A DNA stretch of 64,000 nucleotides from Candidatus Desulfovibrio trichonymphae (GTDB lineage Bacteria; Desulfobacterota; Desulfovibrionia; Desulfovibrionales; Desulfovibrionaceae), in the NCBI RefSeq assembly GCF_002355955.1, contig NZ_AP017368.1, positions 124,001 through 188,000 on the forward strand, read 5' to 3'. The translations under genes were made by a program, and so were the position numbers. The notes beneath the pieces are model-generated. The model searched no databases. It was not told the DNA's origin and saw only the letters and a list, made by a program, of their open reading frames with translations. Below, in pieces: positions 18,364 through 26,610 of this stretch (within the stretch, counting starts at the first letter, position 1; the number at the start of each line of letters is the position of its first letter).

Positions 18364-19799
18364 AAACGTGCGTCCGCAGGCGTAGACAAGGTACGGAGAC
18401 GATCGCCGAAGGTCGTCGTCCGGTACAAATTTTTCAGTTCCATCCCGGGCGTGACAGATGTCACAACAGCCCGCCCGATGACAAGACGGCTGTTGTCGTT
18501 TTTGCCGTCAACAACGCGCACGCCCCATATATTGTGAAAAATGGCGGGACGTCCTTTATATTCCCCGACATAGAGAGCAACGTGACCACGCAGACCAACC
18601 AGGCTTAAAAAAGGCACGCCATGTGCCAGAACAGCTGCTTCTTTTTCCGGAAGGCTCAGTTCTTTCAGTGAGATGACAAGACCTGTGCGCGCCTGTGCAC
18701 CGGAATTGCGCGGCAGCCAGATGCCGAACGGTGTAAAAATTTCACGGGTCAGGGCAGAACAGTCCCTGGCTCCGAACATGCCGCCCCAGCCGTAGCGCTG
18801 GCCCATCATGACATTGCCCACATTAGCCGCATTGCCGGCAGTCAACGGCAACGGCTTCACCACGGCTTCGCCGCGAACGAGGGATACTTCGCTTATCCGC
18901 GCCGCGCCCTCTGATCCTTTGACGGGAAACAACACGCGCAAACCGCCGCCGGCATTTTTTCCGGACAAAGGCAGTACCGTGCCGATGTTGGCCAGAGAAC
19001 CGGGCAAACGCACATTGTCCCGCACCAAAGCCGTATAAGCGCCATTGCGGTAGAGCAGTTTAAAGCGGTCGTCCACAAACGCCACGTCATCCGCATCCAC
19101 CCAGCCGCCCGCAACCGGGCATTCCACGAAATGCCAACGTCCGTCGAGCGTCGTGTGCGTGATGAGAAGCGGCGTTCCCGGCGGCAGTTCCGAATACTGG
19201 AAATGGTCAAACGGATCTGTTCCGGGATCAAACGTTGCTTTTGAAAAACGAGGCTCATGTGTGGGCATTTCACGCAAGTCTGTTTTTCGCAGTGTGATTG
19301 CATGTTCCCGACGCGACGGAAAATTCCGCAAATGTGCATTACGCTTGAGGCTGTCCCATTCTGCCTGCAGCCACGGAACGCCGGCTTGCCTGTATCCACG
19401 AGCCGTGCGGAATATGACGGCCACGTCGTTCCTGTGCATGGAAGCGTTTCGCATGTCCCAGGCGCTGAAAAATATCTGGTTGAAGCGTGCGTCCAGATCT
19501 GCCTGTACTGCCCGGCTGATCAACTCCTTATCAAAACCTGCAATGGCAGCGTAGACATTTAAATCCTGTGGAAAACGGCGTATGTCGTCCACTGTCCCCA
19601 TCCATGCAGTCAATGCCGGCGCAGAAACTGGAGTCTTTAGTCTGCCTCCGCAGGACACGAGCATGAACAGGCAAAACAGCATCAAGCCGGCGTGTGAAAC
19701 GCGGCGTGAAGCCGGCCGTACCTGGTTCCACTCCATGGCGGTCAAAGAATCAATATGCGTATCCGGCAATGCGTTCTTTACCTGAAATTTTTTTGGCAT
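18360..19799 (-). CDS. SH3-domain NlpC/P60 lipoprotein peptidase
   Basis: 479 residues. A hydrophobic segment ends in LVSC (lipobox Cys50), so this is a lipoprotein, though the stretch before it is unusually long; a second in-frame Met at residue 22 (19736) would give a more normal signal. AGGA upstream of 19799 supports the long form. After an N-terminal domain there are SH3b-like segments (about 165-260, with GGWVDADDVAFV) and a C-terminal NlpC/P60 domain with Cys347 (GARDCSAL), His406 (RGHVALYVG) and His422. Such enzymes cut peptide stems of peptidoglycan. It overlaps the downstream fusion gene by four bases. Confidence 0.85.
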   Translation of the reverse strand: MPKKFQVKNALPDTHIDSLTAMEWNQVRPASRRVSHAGLMLFCLFMLVSCGGRLKTPVSAPALTAWMGTVDDIRRFPQDLNVYAAIAGFDKELISRAVQADLDARFNQIFFSAWDMRNASMHRNDVAVIFRTARGYRQAGVPWLQAEWDSLKRNAHLRNFPSRREHAITLRKTDLREMPTHEPRFSKATFDPGTDPFDHFQYSELPPGTPLLITHTTLDGRWHFVECPVAGGWVDADDVAFVDDRFKLLYRNGAYTALVRDNVRLPGSLANIGTVLPLSGKNAGGGLRVLFPVKGSEGAARISEVSLVRGEAVVKPLPLTAGNAANVGNVMMGQRYGWGGMFGARDCSALTREIFTPFGIWLPRNSGAQARTGLVISLKELSLPEKEAAVLAHGVPFLSLVGLRGHVALYVGEYKGRPAIFHNIWGVRVVDGKNDNSRLVIGRAVVTSVTPGMELKNLYRTTTFGDRLRTLSTPADARF

Positions 19800-19918
19800 A
19801 TTTATGATATCCTAAATGTGTACTTATAGATGCATATATTATTGCTGTCCGGTCAAGGGGTAAAAGTCCGAAATCTGGTAATCCTCTCTAAGGGTATTCA
19901 GAAGTAGAGCCTATGCCG

Positions 19919-20128
19919 CTAGGTTTCTTTGCTGGCAGGAGAAAGACCGCCGTTCGACTGTTTGGGTCGTTCGTTGTTATACATCCAAAGCCGGCGTGCA
20001 GCAAAATCCTGCACTTCCTCAAAAGTTTCAAAGAGATACTGATTGAGCCGGTCATAGCGCACTGTCCGGTTGCAGCGTTCAATATACCCGTTCTGCTGGG
20101 CTGTGACCGGTTTGGATATAGCGGATTC
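19919..20128 (-). mobile_element. IS3-family transposase C-terminal remnant
   Basis: On the minus strand an uninterrupted stretch of 69 codons reads QNGYIERCNRTVRYDRLNQY, then LFETFEEVQDFAARRLWMYN, NERPKQSNGGLSP and a TAG at 19,919. This is the end of an IS3-group OrfB (the N-x-Y-I-E-R-x-N-R-T motif with the final catalytic Glu, then Y-N-x-x-R-P). Upstream, a stop at 20,129-20,131 and an apparent internal deletion (ISK runs straight into the last motif) remove the rest. No terminal inverted repeats are evident. It lies just upstream of the suy locus and is an inactive fragment. Confidence 0.8.
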
Positions 20129-20131
20129 CTA

Positions 20132-20372
20132 CCTCCCTCTTTATAACACAATCCTGCAAATATGACCGCGTAATACGTACTGCGGGGAGCGAAAAGTCAA
20201 TCTTCATGCTTAAGCTCAATAGACATTCAGCAGGCGAATACTTCGCCCCTCTCAGCCAGGCATGGCCTTAATTTCATTCTTGCTCTGGAACAGCCTTTGC
20301 ACTATTGTTGAGCTGTCAGGATGTGTGTGGCGTTTTGTAATGACAAGCTCTGAATATGGAGAAGGAGAGAGT
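20132..20372. other. Upstream region of suyA
   Basis: No gene is seen. AAGGAG at 20,362-20,367 is the ribosome site for suyA. I could not identify a convincing sigma-70 or sigma-54 promoter by eye. Confidence 0.4.
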
Positions 20373-20657
20373 ATGTCCATTGATTTCGTTGTGCATGAAG
20401 AAGCCGATGGGGTCGGAGTTGTGGTGGTGGAAGGCATCAAGGCGGGACAGGATTGCACAGGCTGGATTATGCAGGAGGACAGAACTGTTGCCTGCAAGGT
20501 GCTTGATGATATTCCTATCGGGCACAAGGTGGCTCTGAGAGATTTTGTCGTCGGAGATACTGTGATCAAGTACAACACGGATATCGGCAGGGCTGTGGCA
20601 TCCATTAAAAAGGGCGGGCATCTGCATGTGCACAATGTAAAAACAAAGAGGTGGTAG
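20373..20657 (+). CDS. suyA: Putative (2R)-sulfolactate sulfo-lyase small subunit
   Basis: 94 residues from ATG 20373, which has AAGGAG correctly spaced; a longer upstream frame has no such site. The whole protein is one SAF-type domain of the UxaA/altronate dehydratase N-terminal family: IPIGHKVALRDFVVGDTVIKY and the closing GGHLHVHNVKTKRW. Stand-alone small subunits of this size occur in SuyA of sulfolactate sulfo-lyase and in UxaA-like two-part dehydratases. With the adjacent large subunit (3-base gap) it would eliminate sulfite from (R)-3-sulfolactate to give pyruvate. The substrate is inferred from the partner gene; a sugar-acid dehydratase is the alternative. Confidence 0.72.
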   Translation: MSIDFVVHEEADGVGVVVVEGIKAGQDCTGWIMQEDRTVACKVLDDIPIGHKVALRDFVVGDTVIKYNTDIGRAVASIKKGGHLHVHNVKTKRW

Positions 20658-20660
20658 GAG

Positions 20661-21821
20661 ATGCAAACAACATTTTATGGCTATCGCCGCGACAATGGTC
20701 GGGTCGGCATTCGCAATCATGTCGTCATCCTGCCGCTTGACGATCTTTCCAACGCCGCCTGCGAGGCTGTGGCCAACAACATCAAGGGTACGATGGCTCT
20801 GCCGCACGCCTATGGCCGTCTGCAGTTCGGCGAAGATCTTGATCTGCATTTCCGCACAGTTATCGGCACAGGCTGCAACCCCAATGTGGCCGCTGTTGTG
20901 GTTATCGGCATTGAGCCGGTCTGGACGCAGCGCATTGTGGACGGCATTGCCGAAACCGGCAAGCCGGTCGCCGGATTCGGGATTGAAAAACACGGCGATC
21001 TGGAAACAATTATGCTTGCGTCCAAAAAAGTCAAAGAATTTGTTCACTATGCCACAGAGCTGCAGCGTGTGAAATGCAAGGTCAACGAACTGTGGGTCTC
21101 GTGCAAATGCGGTGAATCAGACACAACTTCCGGCATCGCCTCCAACCCCACTGTGGGCAACGCATTTGACAAATTGTGGGAAGCCGGCGCGACAACGATA
21201 TTTGGCGAAACCACAGAGATCACCGGGGGCGAGCACCTTGTCATGGACAGGTGCGTCAATAAGGAAGTGCGGGCCAAGTTCAAGTTTTTCTTTGACCGTT
21301 ATGCCAAGGTTGTGGATGAGCATAAAGTTGATGATCTTTGTGACTCTCAGCCGACCAAGGGCAATATTGAGGGCGGCCTGACAACCATTGAGGAAAAAGC
21401 GCTGGGCAATGTTCAGAAAATAGGCCGCAAAGCGCCGGTCATCGGTTGCCTTGACAAGGCTGAAGCCCCAACCGGGCCAGGGTTGTGGTTCATGGATTCT
21501 TCTTCCGCCGCAGCGGAAATGGTGACGCTTGTTGCGGCAGCTGGCTTTGTTGTCCATTTCTTCCCGACAGGTCAGGGCAACATTATCGGCAATCCCATTC
21601 TGCCGGTGATCAAGCTTTCAGCCAACCCGCGCACTGTCCGCACAATGAACGAACATATTGACGTGGATGTTTCAGGCATTCTGCGCCGCGAGCTCAATCT
21701 TGATCAGGCCGGCGACAAACTGCTTGAAATGATGTTCCGCACCTGCAACGGGCGGAATACTTCGGCTGAAACACTGGGACACAGGGAATTCATCATGACG
21801 AAATTGTATGAAAGCGCCTAG
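20661..21821 (+). CDS. suyB: Putative (2R)-sulfolactate sulfo-lyase large subunit
   Basis: 386 residues, UxaA-family large domain. It opens with [20 protein letters not shown], and has [62 protein letters not shown] and ends [14 protein letters not shown]. These blocks match my recollection of SuyB more closely than altronate or galactarate dehydratases. Cysteines near 75, 148, 150 and 263 could serve iron binding. The product would release sulfite and pyruvate in the cytoplasm. Neighbours fit: SuyA directly before, a tripartite tricarboxylate-type transporter after, and a degraded Ldh2/ComC-type dehydrogenase. Sulfite would feed dissimilatory sulfite reduction in a Desulfovibrio-like host. 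Not verified by phylogeny. Confidence 0.75.
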   Translation: MQTTFYGYRRDNGRVGIRNHVVILPLDDLSNAACEAVANNIKGTMALPHAYGRLQFGEDLDLHFRTVIGTGCNPNVAAVVVIGIEPVWTQRIVDGIAETGKPVAGFGIEKHGDLETIMLASKKVKEFVHYATELQRVKCKVNELWVSCKCGESDTTSGIASNPTVGNAFDKLWEAGATTIFGETTEITGGEHLVMDRCVNKEVRAKFKFFFDRYAKVVDEHKVDDLCDSQPTKGNIEGGLTTIEEKALGNVQKIGRKAPVIGCLDKAEAPTGPGLWFMDSSSAAAEMVTLVAAAGFVVHFFPTGQGNIIGNPILPVIKLSANPRTVRTMNEHIDVDVSGILRRELNLDQAGDKLLEMMFRTCNGRNTSAETLGHREFIMTKLYESA

Positions 21822-21834
21822 CGAAGCAAGCGGC

Positions 21835-21892
21835 GCAAGCGCACAAAGCGTCGCCTGCCTGGAAAGCAGATGACGGCGCTTTGTGCGCTTGC
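21835..21892 (+). terminator. Strong hairpin after suyB
   Basis: Perfect 16-base arms (21,835-21,850 and 21,877-21,892) around a 26-base loop lie 14 bases after the suyB stop; C34 and G93 of this block extend it by one pair. The arm is GCAAGCGCACAAAGCG. A U-run is absent, so it may be a processing or stabilising hairpin as much as a terminator. It marks the boundary between the suyAB pair and the AT-rich small genes. Confidence 0.6.
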
Positions 21893-22008
21893 GGGGAGTT
21901 GCGGTGCCGCAGCGGTTGACTTTGACGGCAACACTGGAAATCTTCAATTAGTTAGATTGGGTGATGCTACTTCCCATAGAAATAAATATAATATAAAAAG
22001 GAGACTAT

Positions 22009-22305
22009 ATGAAATTTATCTTATTTTTGATTTTCGTCTTGATATTATTTGGGGCGTCGCCAATATGTAGTCATGCGGTAGTAAATATTTGTGGTCAACA
22101 AAACAACTCGGTAAAGGTCTACGTTGACGGTAAAGTCATTGATGCCGCAAATATCCAATGCAACCCTAAAGGAAGTAAAAAGGGTTCTGAAGGGTGGGTG
22201 ATTTACAGTACTGATGGGGCCGGATATCATTTCCCTCTCACCACAAGGATATTTGACAAAAGTACACGGAGTGAGATGAGATGTACACATTATTCTCATA
22301 ATTAA
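22009..22305 (+). CDS. Small secreted protein, unknown function
   Basis: 98 residues. A strong signal peptide (MKFILFLIFVLILFGASPIC, cleavage near SHA) is followed by a mature domain of about 75 residues with three cysteines (NIC, IQC, MRC). AAAAAGGAGACT before the ATG is an excellent ribosome site. I do not recognise the family. The base composition is clearly more AT-rich than the flanking suyB and tctC genes, which suggests recent acquisition or fast evolution. It is followed 11 bases later by a second tiny gene with a very similar leader, so the two look like a pair. A role in substrate binding or envelope stress is possible but unsupported. Confidence 0.65.
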   Translation: MKFILFLIFVLILFGASPICSHAVVNICGQQNNSVKVYVDGKVIDAANIQCNPKGSKKGSEGWVIYSTDGAGYHFPLTTRIFDKSTRSEMRCTHYSHN

Positions 22306-22316
22306 AAGGAAGACAT

Positions 22317-22460
22317 ATGAAAACTGTGGTATTTTTGATGATAGCTTTTGTGATGTTTTTGTCAATATCTGTTTGTAGTTATGCGGCAAGAGAAGATTAC
22401 ATGTGTAAAACATGTAAAATTCTTCATGTTGAAGACAATGGTACAAAAGTTGAAAAATAG
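22317..22460 (+). CDS. Tiny secreted CxxC protein, unknown function
   Basis: 47 residues, with AAAAGGAAG before the ATG. The leader (MKTVVFLMIAFVMFLSISVC, then SYAA) is strikingly like that of the preceding protein, including the VC/IC-S-x-A end. The mature peptide is only about 23 residues: AREDYMCKTCKILHVEDNGT, then KVEK, with one CxxC. It could be a miniature metal- or haem-binding peptide, a secreted signal, or the N-terminus of a truncated gene. AT-rich like its neighbour. Function unknown. Confidence 0.5.
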   Translation: MKTVVFLMIAFVMFLSISVCSYAAREDYMCKTCKILHVEDNGTKVEK

Positions 22461-22600
22461 TGGAAATCAGATGAATTCTTAACCAGGCAGACAAGGAGTG
22501 TGTCCCGTAGATTTGGATGCTCGGCACGGGTCTTAATTGAGGTTCGTTTGCGGTTGCCGCAATCCTAAGCCCCTGCATGAGCTTTAACCTGTTATATCAG

Positions 22601-22624
22601 TCGGAGGTTCCATCGGAGGTTCCA
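22601..22624 (+). promoter_or_regulatory. Tandem 12-bp duplication carrying the tctC ribosome site
   Basis: TCGGAGGTTCCA occurs twice in direct tandem (22,601-22,612 and 22,613-22,624), and the last A is the first base of the tctC ATG. Each copy contains a GGAGG Shine-Dalgarno core, so the gene has a proximal and a distal ribosome site. Slippage here would change the number of sites. Confidence 0.8.
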
Positions 22625-23571
22625 TGAAAACGCGTTTTTTTACGGCAGCTGCCTTGGCGGCAGCCCTGTTGCTGTCTTTGACGAACGGCGCGGCCTATGC
22701 CGAATATCCCGACAAGCCCGTCAACATGATCATCGCCTTCAGCGCCGGCGGATCAAGCGACGTGCAGGCCCGCATCATGCAGAAATACTGGGATAAACTC
22801 GTCCCGCAACAGTGGACCTTTGTCTACAAGCCCGGCGCCGGCGGTGCTATCGGTTTCGGCGAAATCGCCATGGCGAAAAAAGACGGTTACACCATCGGCG
22901 GCATCAACATTCCGCATCTGATCATCCAGGCTGTCACGCAAAAAGCGCAGTTCAAACTGGCTGATTTTGACTACATCTGTCAGGTGGTCAATGACCCGCA
23001 GTGTGTTGTAGTGCGCAAGGACAGCGCCCTGAAAAGCGTCAAGGAAATGTTTGATTACGCAAAGGCCAATCCCGGCAAGCTCAAGGTCGGGCTTGTCGGC
23101 CCGAACAGCGGGCACCATCTGATGTATTTCGACGTGCAAAAGAAGGTCGGCTTTCCTGTCACGGAAGTGTTTTACAAGGGTGCCGCAGACCAGAACGTGG
23201 CTCTGCTCGGTGGAGAGGTTGACGTAGTGTTCGGCAATCTGAACGACGTCATGCGCAGCCTTGAAGAGATGTGCGTGCTTGCCCTTGCCGGTGAAAAGCG
23301 CAACGACTTTCTGCCTGACGTGCCCACGCTGCGGGACGAAGGCTTTGACATCGTGTCCGACATACGCCGCGCCTTTGTAGCGCCCAGCGGCATTCCCGCC
23401 GGACACCTTGCCTTTTTACGCGACGCGTTCAAAAAGATATGCACAAACCCCGACTATCTCAAAGACATGAAAATAGCCGGGCAGCCGGCCGAATATCTGG
23501 ACGGCGAGGCATTGCTCAGGCACATGCAGTCGCTGGACGCGGACATCAAGGCCGCGTTCGCGAAAAAATAA
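22624..23571 (+). CDS. Tripartite tricarboxylate transporter binding protein (TctC family)
   Basis: 315 residues with a signal peptide (about 1-26, ending AAYA). The mature protein starts YPDKPVNMIIAFSAGGSSDVQAR, the hallmark of TctC/Bug periplasmic receptors (YP-x-(K/R)-P-(V/I) and F-x-A-G-G-x-x-D), and has the second ligand loop KPGAGGAIGFGEIA. The C-terminal block VPTLRDEGFDI is also typical. It would capture a carboxylate in the periplasm for the downstream TctA-TctB permease. In sulfolactate degraders such as Chromohalobacter, a transporter of this class (SlcHFG) is linked to suyAB, so sulfolactate is a plausible ligand here; tricarboxylates are the alternative. Confidence 0.9.
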   Translation: MKTRFFTAAALAAALLLSLTNGAAYAEYPDKPVNMIIAFSAGGSSDVQARIMQKYWDKLVPQQWTFVYKPGAGGAIGFGEIAMAKKDGYTIGGINIPHLIIQAVTQKAQFKLADFDYICQVVNDPQCVVVRKDSALKSVKEMFDYAKANPGKLKVGLVGPNSGHHLMYFDVQKKVGFPVTEVFYKGAADQNVALLGGEVDVVFGNLNDVMRSLEEMCVLALAGEKRNDFLPDVPTLRDEGFDIVSDIRRAFVAPSGIPAGHLAFLRDAFKKICTNPDYLKDMKIAGQPAEYLDGEALLRHMQSLDADIKAAFAKK

Positions 23572-23670
23572 TGCGAACGCTCGGCCGGCGCTGTTGCCCG
23601 GAAACGCGCTACCCGGACAACAGCGCCCGGCTGTTCTTTCATACCTATACTTTTTCCTGCAGGAGCGCTC

Positions 23671-25659
23671 ATGAATGACTTTATCCTGCCCGTCCTCGCG
23701 AATCTTTGCGATCCGCTGAATATTTTTTTGATGGTAGCAGGTCTTGCCGGAGGAATTATCATAGGTGCCTTGCCCGGCCTGACCGCCACCATGGGCGTCG
23801 CGCTCATGGTGCCCGTCACCTTCGCCATGGACGCGACAAGCGGCCTGATCATGCTGGGGGCCATCTACGCCGGCGCAATTTACGGCGGCTCCAATGCGGC
23901 CTGTCTCATCTGCACGCCCGGCACACCCTCTTCCGTCGCCACCACCTTTGACGGCTGGCCCATGTGTCAGTCCGGCAGAGCGGACAAGGCGCTGATCACG
24001 TCGTTGCTGTCTTCCTCTTTCGGCGGTACTGTCGGCAACGTCTTTCTGTTGTGTCTGGCCGCGCCGCTGGCCCGTTTCGCCCTCAAGTTCGGGGGGCCCG
24101 AATCTTTCTGGCTGTGTCTGTTCGGCCTGTCCACCATTGCCGTCATGTCTTCTGGCAATATGCTCAAGGGCCTTGTGTCTGGCGCCATAGGCATGCTGGT
24201 GGCCACAGTGGGGCTTGACCCCCACGCGGCGTTGCCGCGTTTCACGTTTGAGTATTATCCGCTGATCCAGGGCGTGGAAGTAATACCAGCCATGATCGGC
24301 CTCTTTTCCTTTTCACAGGTGCTCTATCTGATAGGGAGCTACAAGCCCTTTATCGCAACGTATAACCCGAACAAGGGCGCGTTCGGCCAAGTCGTGCGCG
24401 AGCTCGCCGGCAAATGCAAGGTGGTGCTCCTCCGTTCTTCCGTCATCGGCACACTGGTCGGCATGTTGCCCGGAGCAGGCGGCGAAATAGCCGCGATTAT
24501 CGCCTACAATGAAACCAAGCGCTGGGACAGGAATCCTGACCGTTTCGGAACGGGCGTCATCGAAGGGGTGGCTTCCAGCGAGAGCTCGAACAACGCCGTT
24601 ATCGGCGGTTCGCTCATTCCCATGCTCACGCTGGGCATTCCAGGCAGCGCGGTGGCCGCCGTCATTCTGGGCGCGCTGCTTGCCAAGGGCATACAGCCCG
24701 GCTTCAAGGTGTTCACGGTTACCGGCGATCTGGCCTACACGTTCATTATGTCGCAGTTCGTCGTCAATCTGCTCATGATTCCCATAGGCCTGCTGCTCAT
24801 CAAACTGCTTGTGCGCCTGCTCAGCATACGCCTGACCTTCGTCGCCATCGGCATCGTGATGCTCTCCGTCATCGGATCCTACGCCATACGCAATAGCATG
24901 CTGGATATCTGGATTGTCCTGATTTTCGGCCTGCTGGGTTACTTCTGCAACAGGGTCAAGTTGGACACCGGCGCCATGGCCCTAGGCATCATTCTCGGCC
25001 CCATGATTGAGGAAAATTTTGGCAAATGCGTCGGTCTTTCCAAGGCTTCCGGCGGCTCGGTCATCCAGGTGTTTCTGGAAAGCCCCATCGCCCTGTTGCT
25101 CATCGGCTTTACCCTGCTTTCACTGGTGACGCCCCTTTTGCTGGACTGGAAGCGTAAGCGCGCCGCGGCCGAAGGGCAGGACACCGGCGCTGCCGGCGTG
25201 GGGGTTTCCGGCGCCGCCAATGTGGCCGCCGGGATTTTCTCCCTGGCAGTCTCGGCCGCTTTTTACACGCAACTGGGCGAACTGGAAGGCGTCGGCAAAA
25301 GCTATCCGCTGCTTATCCTGTGCTTTATCACTCTTGTGGGGGGGTATGTGCTGCTCCACGGTCTGAATCAAAGGTGCAAGAGCGCGGGCGGTGCGCCGCA
25401 GAACGACGGGGAGCCTGTGGCGTACCGCCGTGTGGCGTTCATCGCCGCGGCCTCCGTCGTCTATGTGGTTCTCATTCCCATCCTGGGATTCTATGCGGTG
25501 AGCGCTGTTTTCCTTTTCGGATCGGCCATGCTGCTCAACGACTCGCAGACTTCGCCATTCAGGGCGGCCTGCCTGTTGACGGTGATCATGTGTACTGTCG
25601 TCTGGGCCGGCTTTGCCAAACTGCTGAATATTCCGACCCCGGAAGGGCTGCTGTTCTAA
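23671..25659 (+). CDS. TctA-TctB fusion permease
   Basis: 662 residues. The first 495 or so are TctA, the large membrane subunit of tripartite tricarboxylate transporters: GLPG motif variant IGALPGLTATMGVALMVPVTF near 30-50, GAIYGGSNAACLICTPGTPSS near 68-88, and GMLPGAGGEIAA and LTLGIPGSAVAA later, with about 11-12 transmembrane helices. From about 510, after a polar linker (KRKRAAAEGQDTG), a further four-helix segment of about 150 residues matches the small subunit TctB in size and hydropathy. The two subunits are usually separate genes. It is 99 bases downstream of tctC and probably co-transcribed. Confidence 0.88.
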   Translation: MNDFILPVLANLCDPLNIFLMVAGLAGGIIIGALPGLTATMGVALMVPVTFAMDATSGLIMLGAIYAGAIYGGSNAACLICTPGTPSSVATTFDGWPMCQSGRADKALITSLLSSSFGGTVGNVFLLCLAAPLARFALKFGGPESFWLCLFGLSTIAVMSSGNMLKGLVSGAIGMLVATVGLDPHAALPRFTFEYYPLIQGVEVIPAMIGLFSFSQVLYLIGSYKPFIATYNPNKGAFGQVVRELAGKCKVVLLRSSVIGTLVGMLPGAGGEIAAIIAYNETKRWDRNPDRFGTGVIEGVASSESSNNAVIGGSLIPMLTLGIPGSAVAAVILGALLAKGIQPGFKVFTVTGDLAYTFIMSQFVVNLLMIPIGLLLIKLLVRLLSIRLTFVAIGIVMLSVIGSYAIRNSMLDIWIVLIFGLLGYFCNRVKLDTGAMALGIILGPMIEENFGKCVGLSKASGGSVIQVFLESPIALLLIGFTLLSLVTPLLLDWKRKRAAAEGQDTGAAGVGVSGAANVAAGIFSLAVSAAFYTQLGELEGVGKSYPLLILCFITLVGGYVLLHGLNQRCKSAGGAPQNDGEPVAYRRVAFIAAASVVYVVLIPILGFYAVSAVFLFGSAMLLNDSQTSPFRAACLLTVIMCTVVWAGFAKLLNIPTPEGLLF

Positions 25660-25689
25660 GACAAGGAGCACGGAGGGTGAACACGTCGC

Positions 25690-26610
25690 TTGGAGACTGT
25701 GGTGGAAGCCTTGCTTGACGCCGAGCTTGACGGCATATCCTCACACGGCCTTTCCCGTCTGCCTTTTTACGCCGATCGGGCAATGTACGGCAAAGTGCGC
25801 GCGAACGCCGTTCCTGTGACGACAAACCCGGCTCTCGGCGTTGTGCTGGGTGACGCCTGTAACGGTTTTGCTTTTCCGGCCATAAACGCCGGTCTGGATG
25901 CGGCGTTTGCGCGCGTAGCGGAGCAGAGGGCGTCTGTTCGCTGGGTGTCAGGCGCTCGCACCACTGCGGCGTTCTGGGGCATTTTGTGGAAAAAATAGCC
26001 GCTCACGGACTGATTGGTCTGGCTTTTGCCAACTCGCCCGCCGCCATGGCCCCGTGGGGAGGGAGAAGGCGCGTTTTCGGCACGAACCCGTTGGCCTTCG
26101 GGGGGTGTCCGCGACTGCGGGGAGCCTGTCGTCATTGACCTTTCTTTGAGCGTTGTCGCGCGCGGCAAAGTCATGCTTGCCAGACAGTGCGGAGAAAAGC
26201 TGCCTCCCGGCTGGGCGTTGGACGTCGATGGCCGTGAGACCACAGACCCGGACGCGGCCCTTGCGGGCACTATGACGCCGCTGGGCGGGGCCAAGGGCGC
26301 GGCTTTGGCCATGATGGTGGAAATATTGGCCGCAACGCTCACCGGGTCGAGCCACGCGTCCGAGGCCAGTTCACTTTTTGACGCGCATGGGCCGCCGCCC
26401 AATTTGGGGTAGTTCTTTTTGCTGATTGATCCGAAGCCCTTCAACCCTGCGTTTCTGTCTCGGGTAGAGGCGCTGTGCAACGATGTTTTGAGTCAGGAAA
26501 ACACGCGTTTGCCGGGAATGCGACGGCAACAGGAGCGCCGCGCCAGAGAGCGCGCCGGTCTGAGCATTCCCGTCGGGCTGCTTGCCGAACTGCGGCGCTG
26601 CGCCGGCGTG
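25690..26610 (+). pseudogene. Ldh2/ComC-type dehydrogenase, frameshifted
   Basis: Pieces of one malate/L-lactate (Ldh2/MDH2) dehydrogenase are scattered over three frames: AELDGISSHGLSRLPFYADR (25,729 on), then SHHCGVLGHFVEKIAAHGLI and ANSPAAMAPWGG to GTNPLAFGG (about 25,950-26,100), then VVIDLSLSVVARGKVMLA to MTPLGGAKGAALAMMVEILA. A TAG at 26,410-26,412 interrupts PNLG-x-FFLLIDPKPF where Gln (CAG) is expected, and the tail continues to LLAELRR. The N-terminal 20-30 residues are missing, one frameshift lies near 25,945 and one in a G run at 26,100-26,105. ComC, an (R)-sulfolactate dehydrogenase, belongs to this family, so this may be a lost branch of the sulfonate pathway. Confidence 0.85.
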
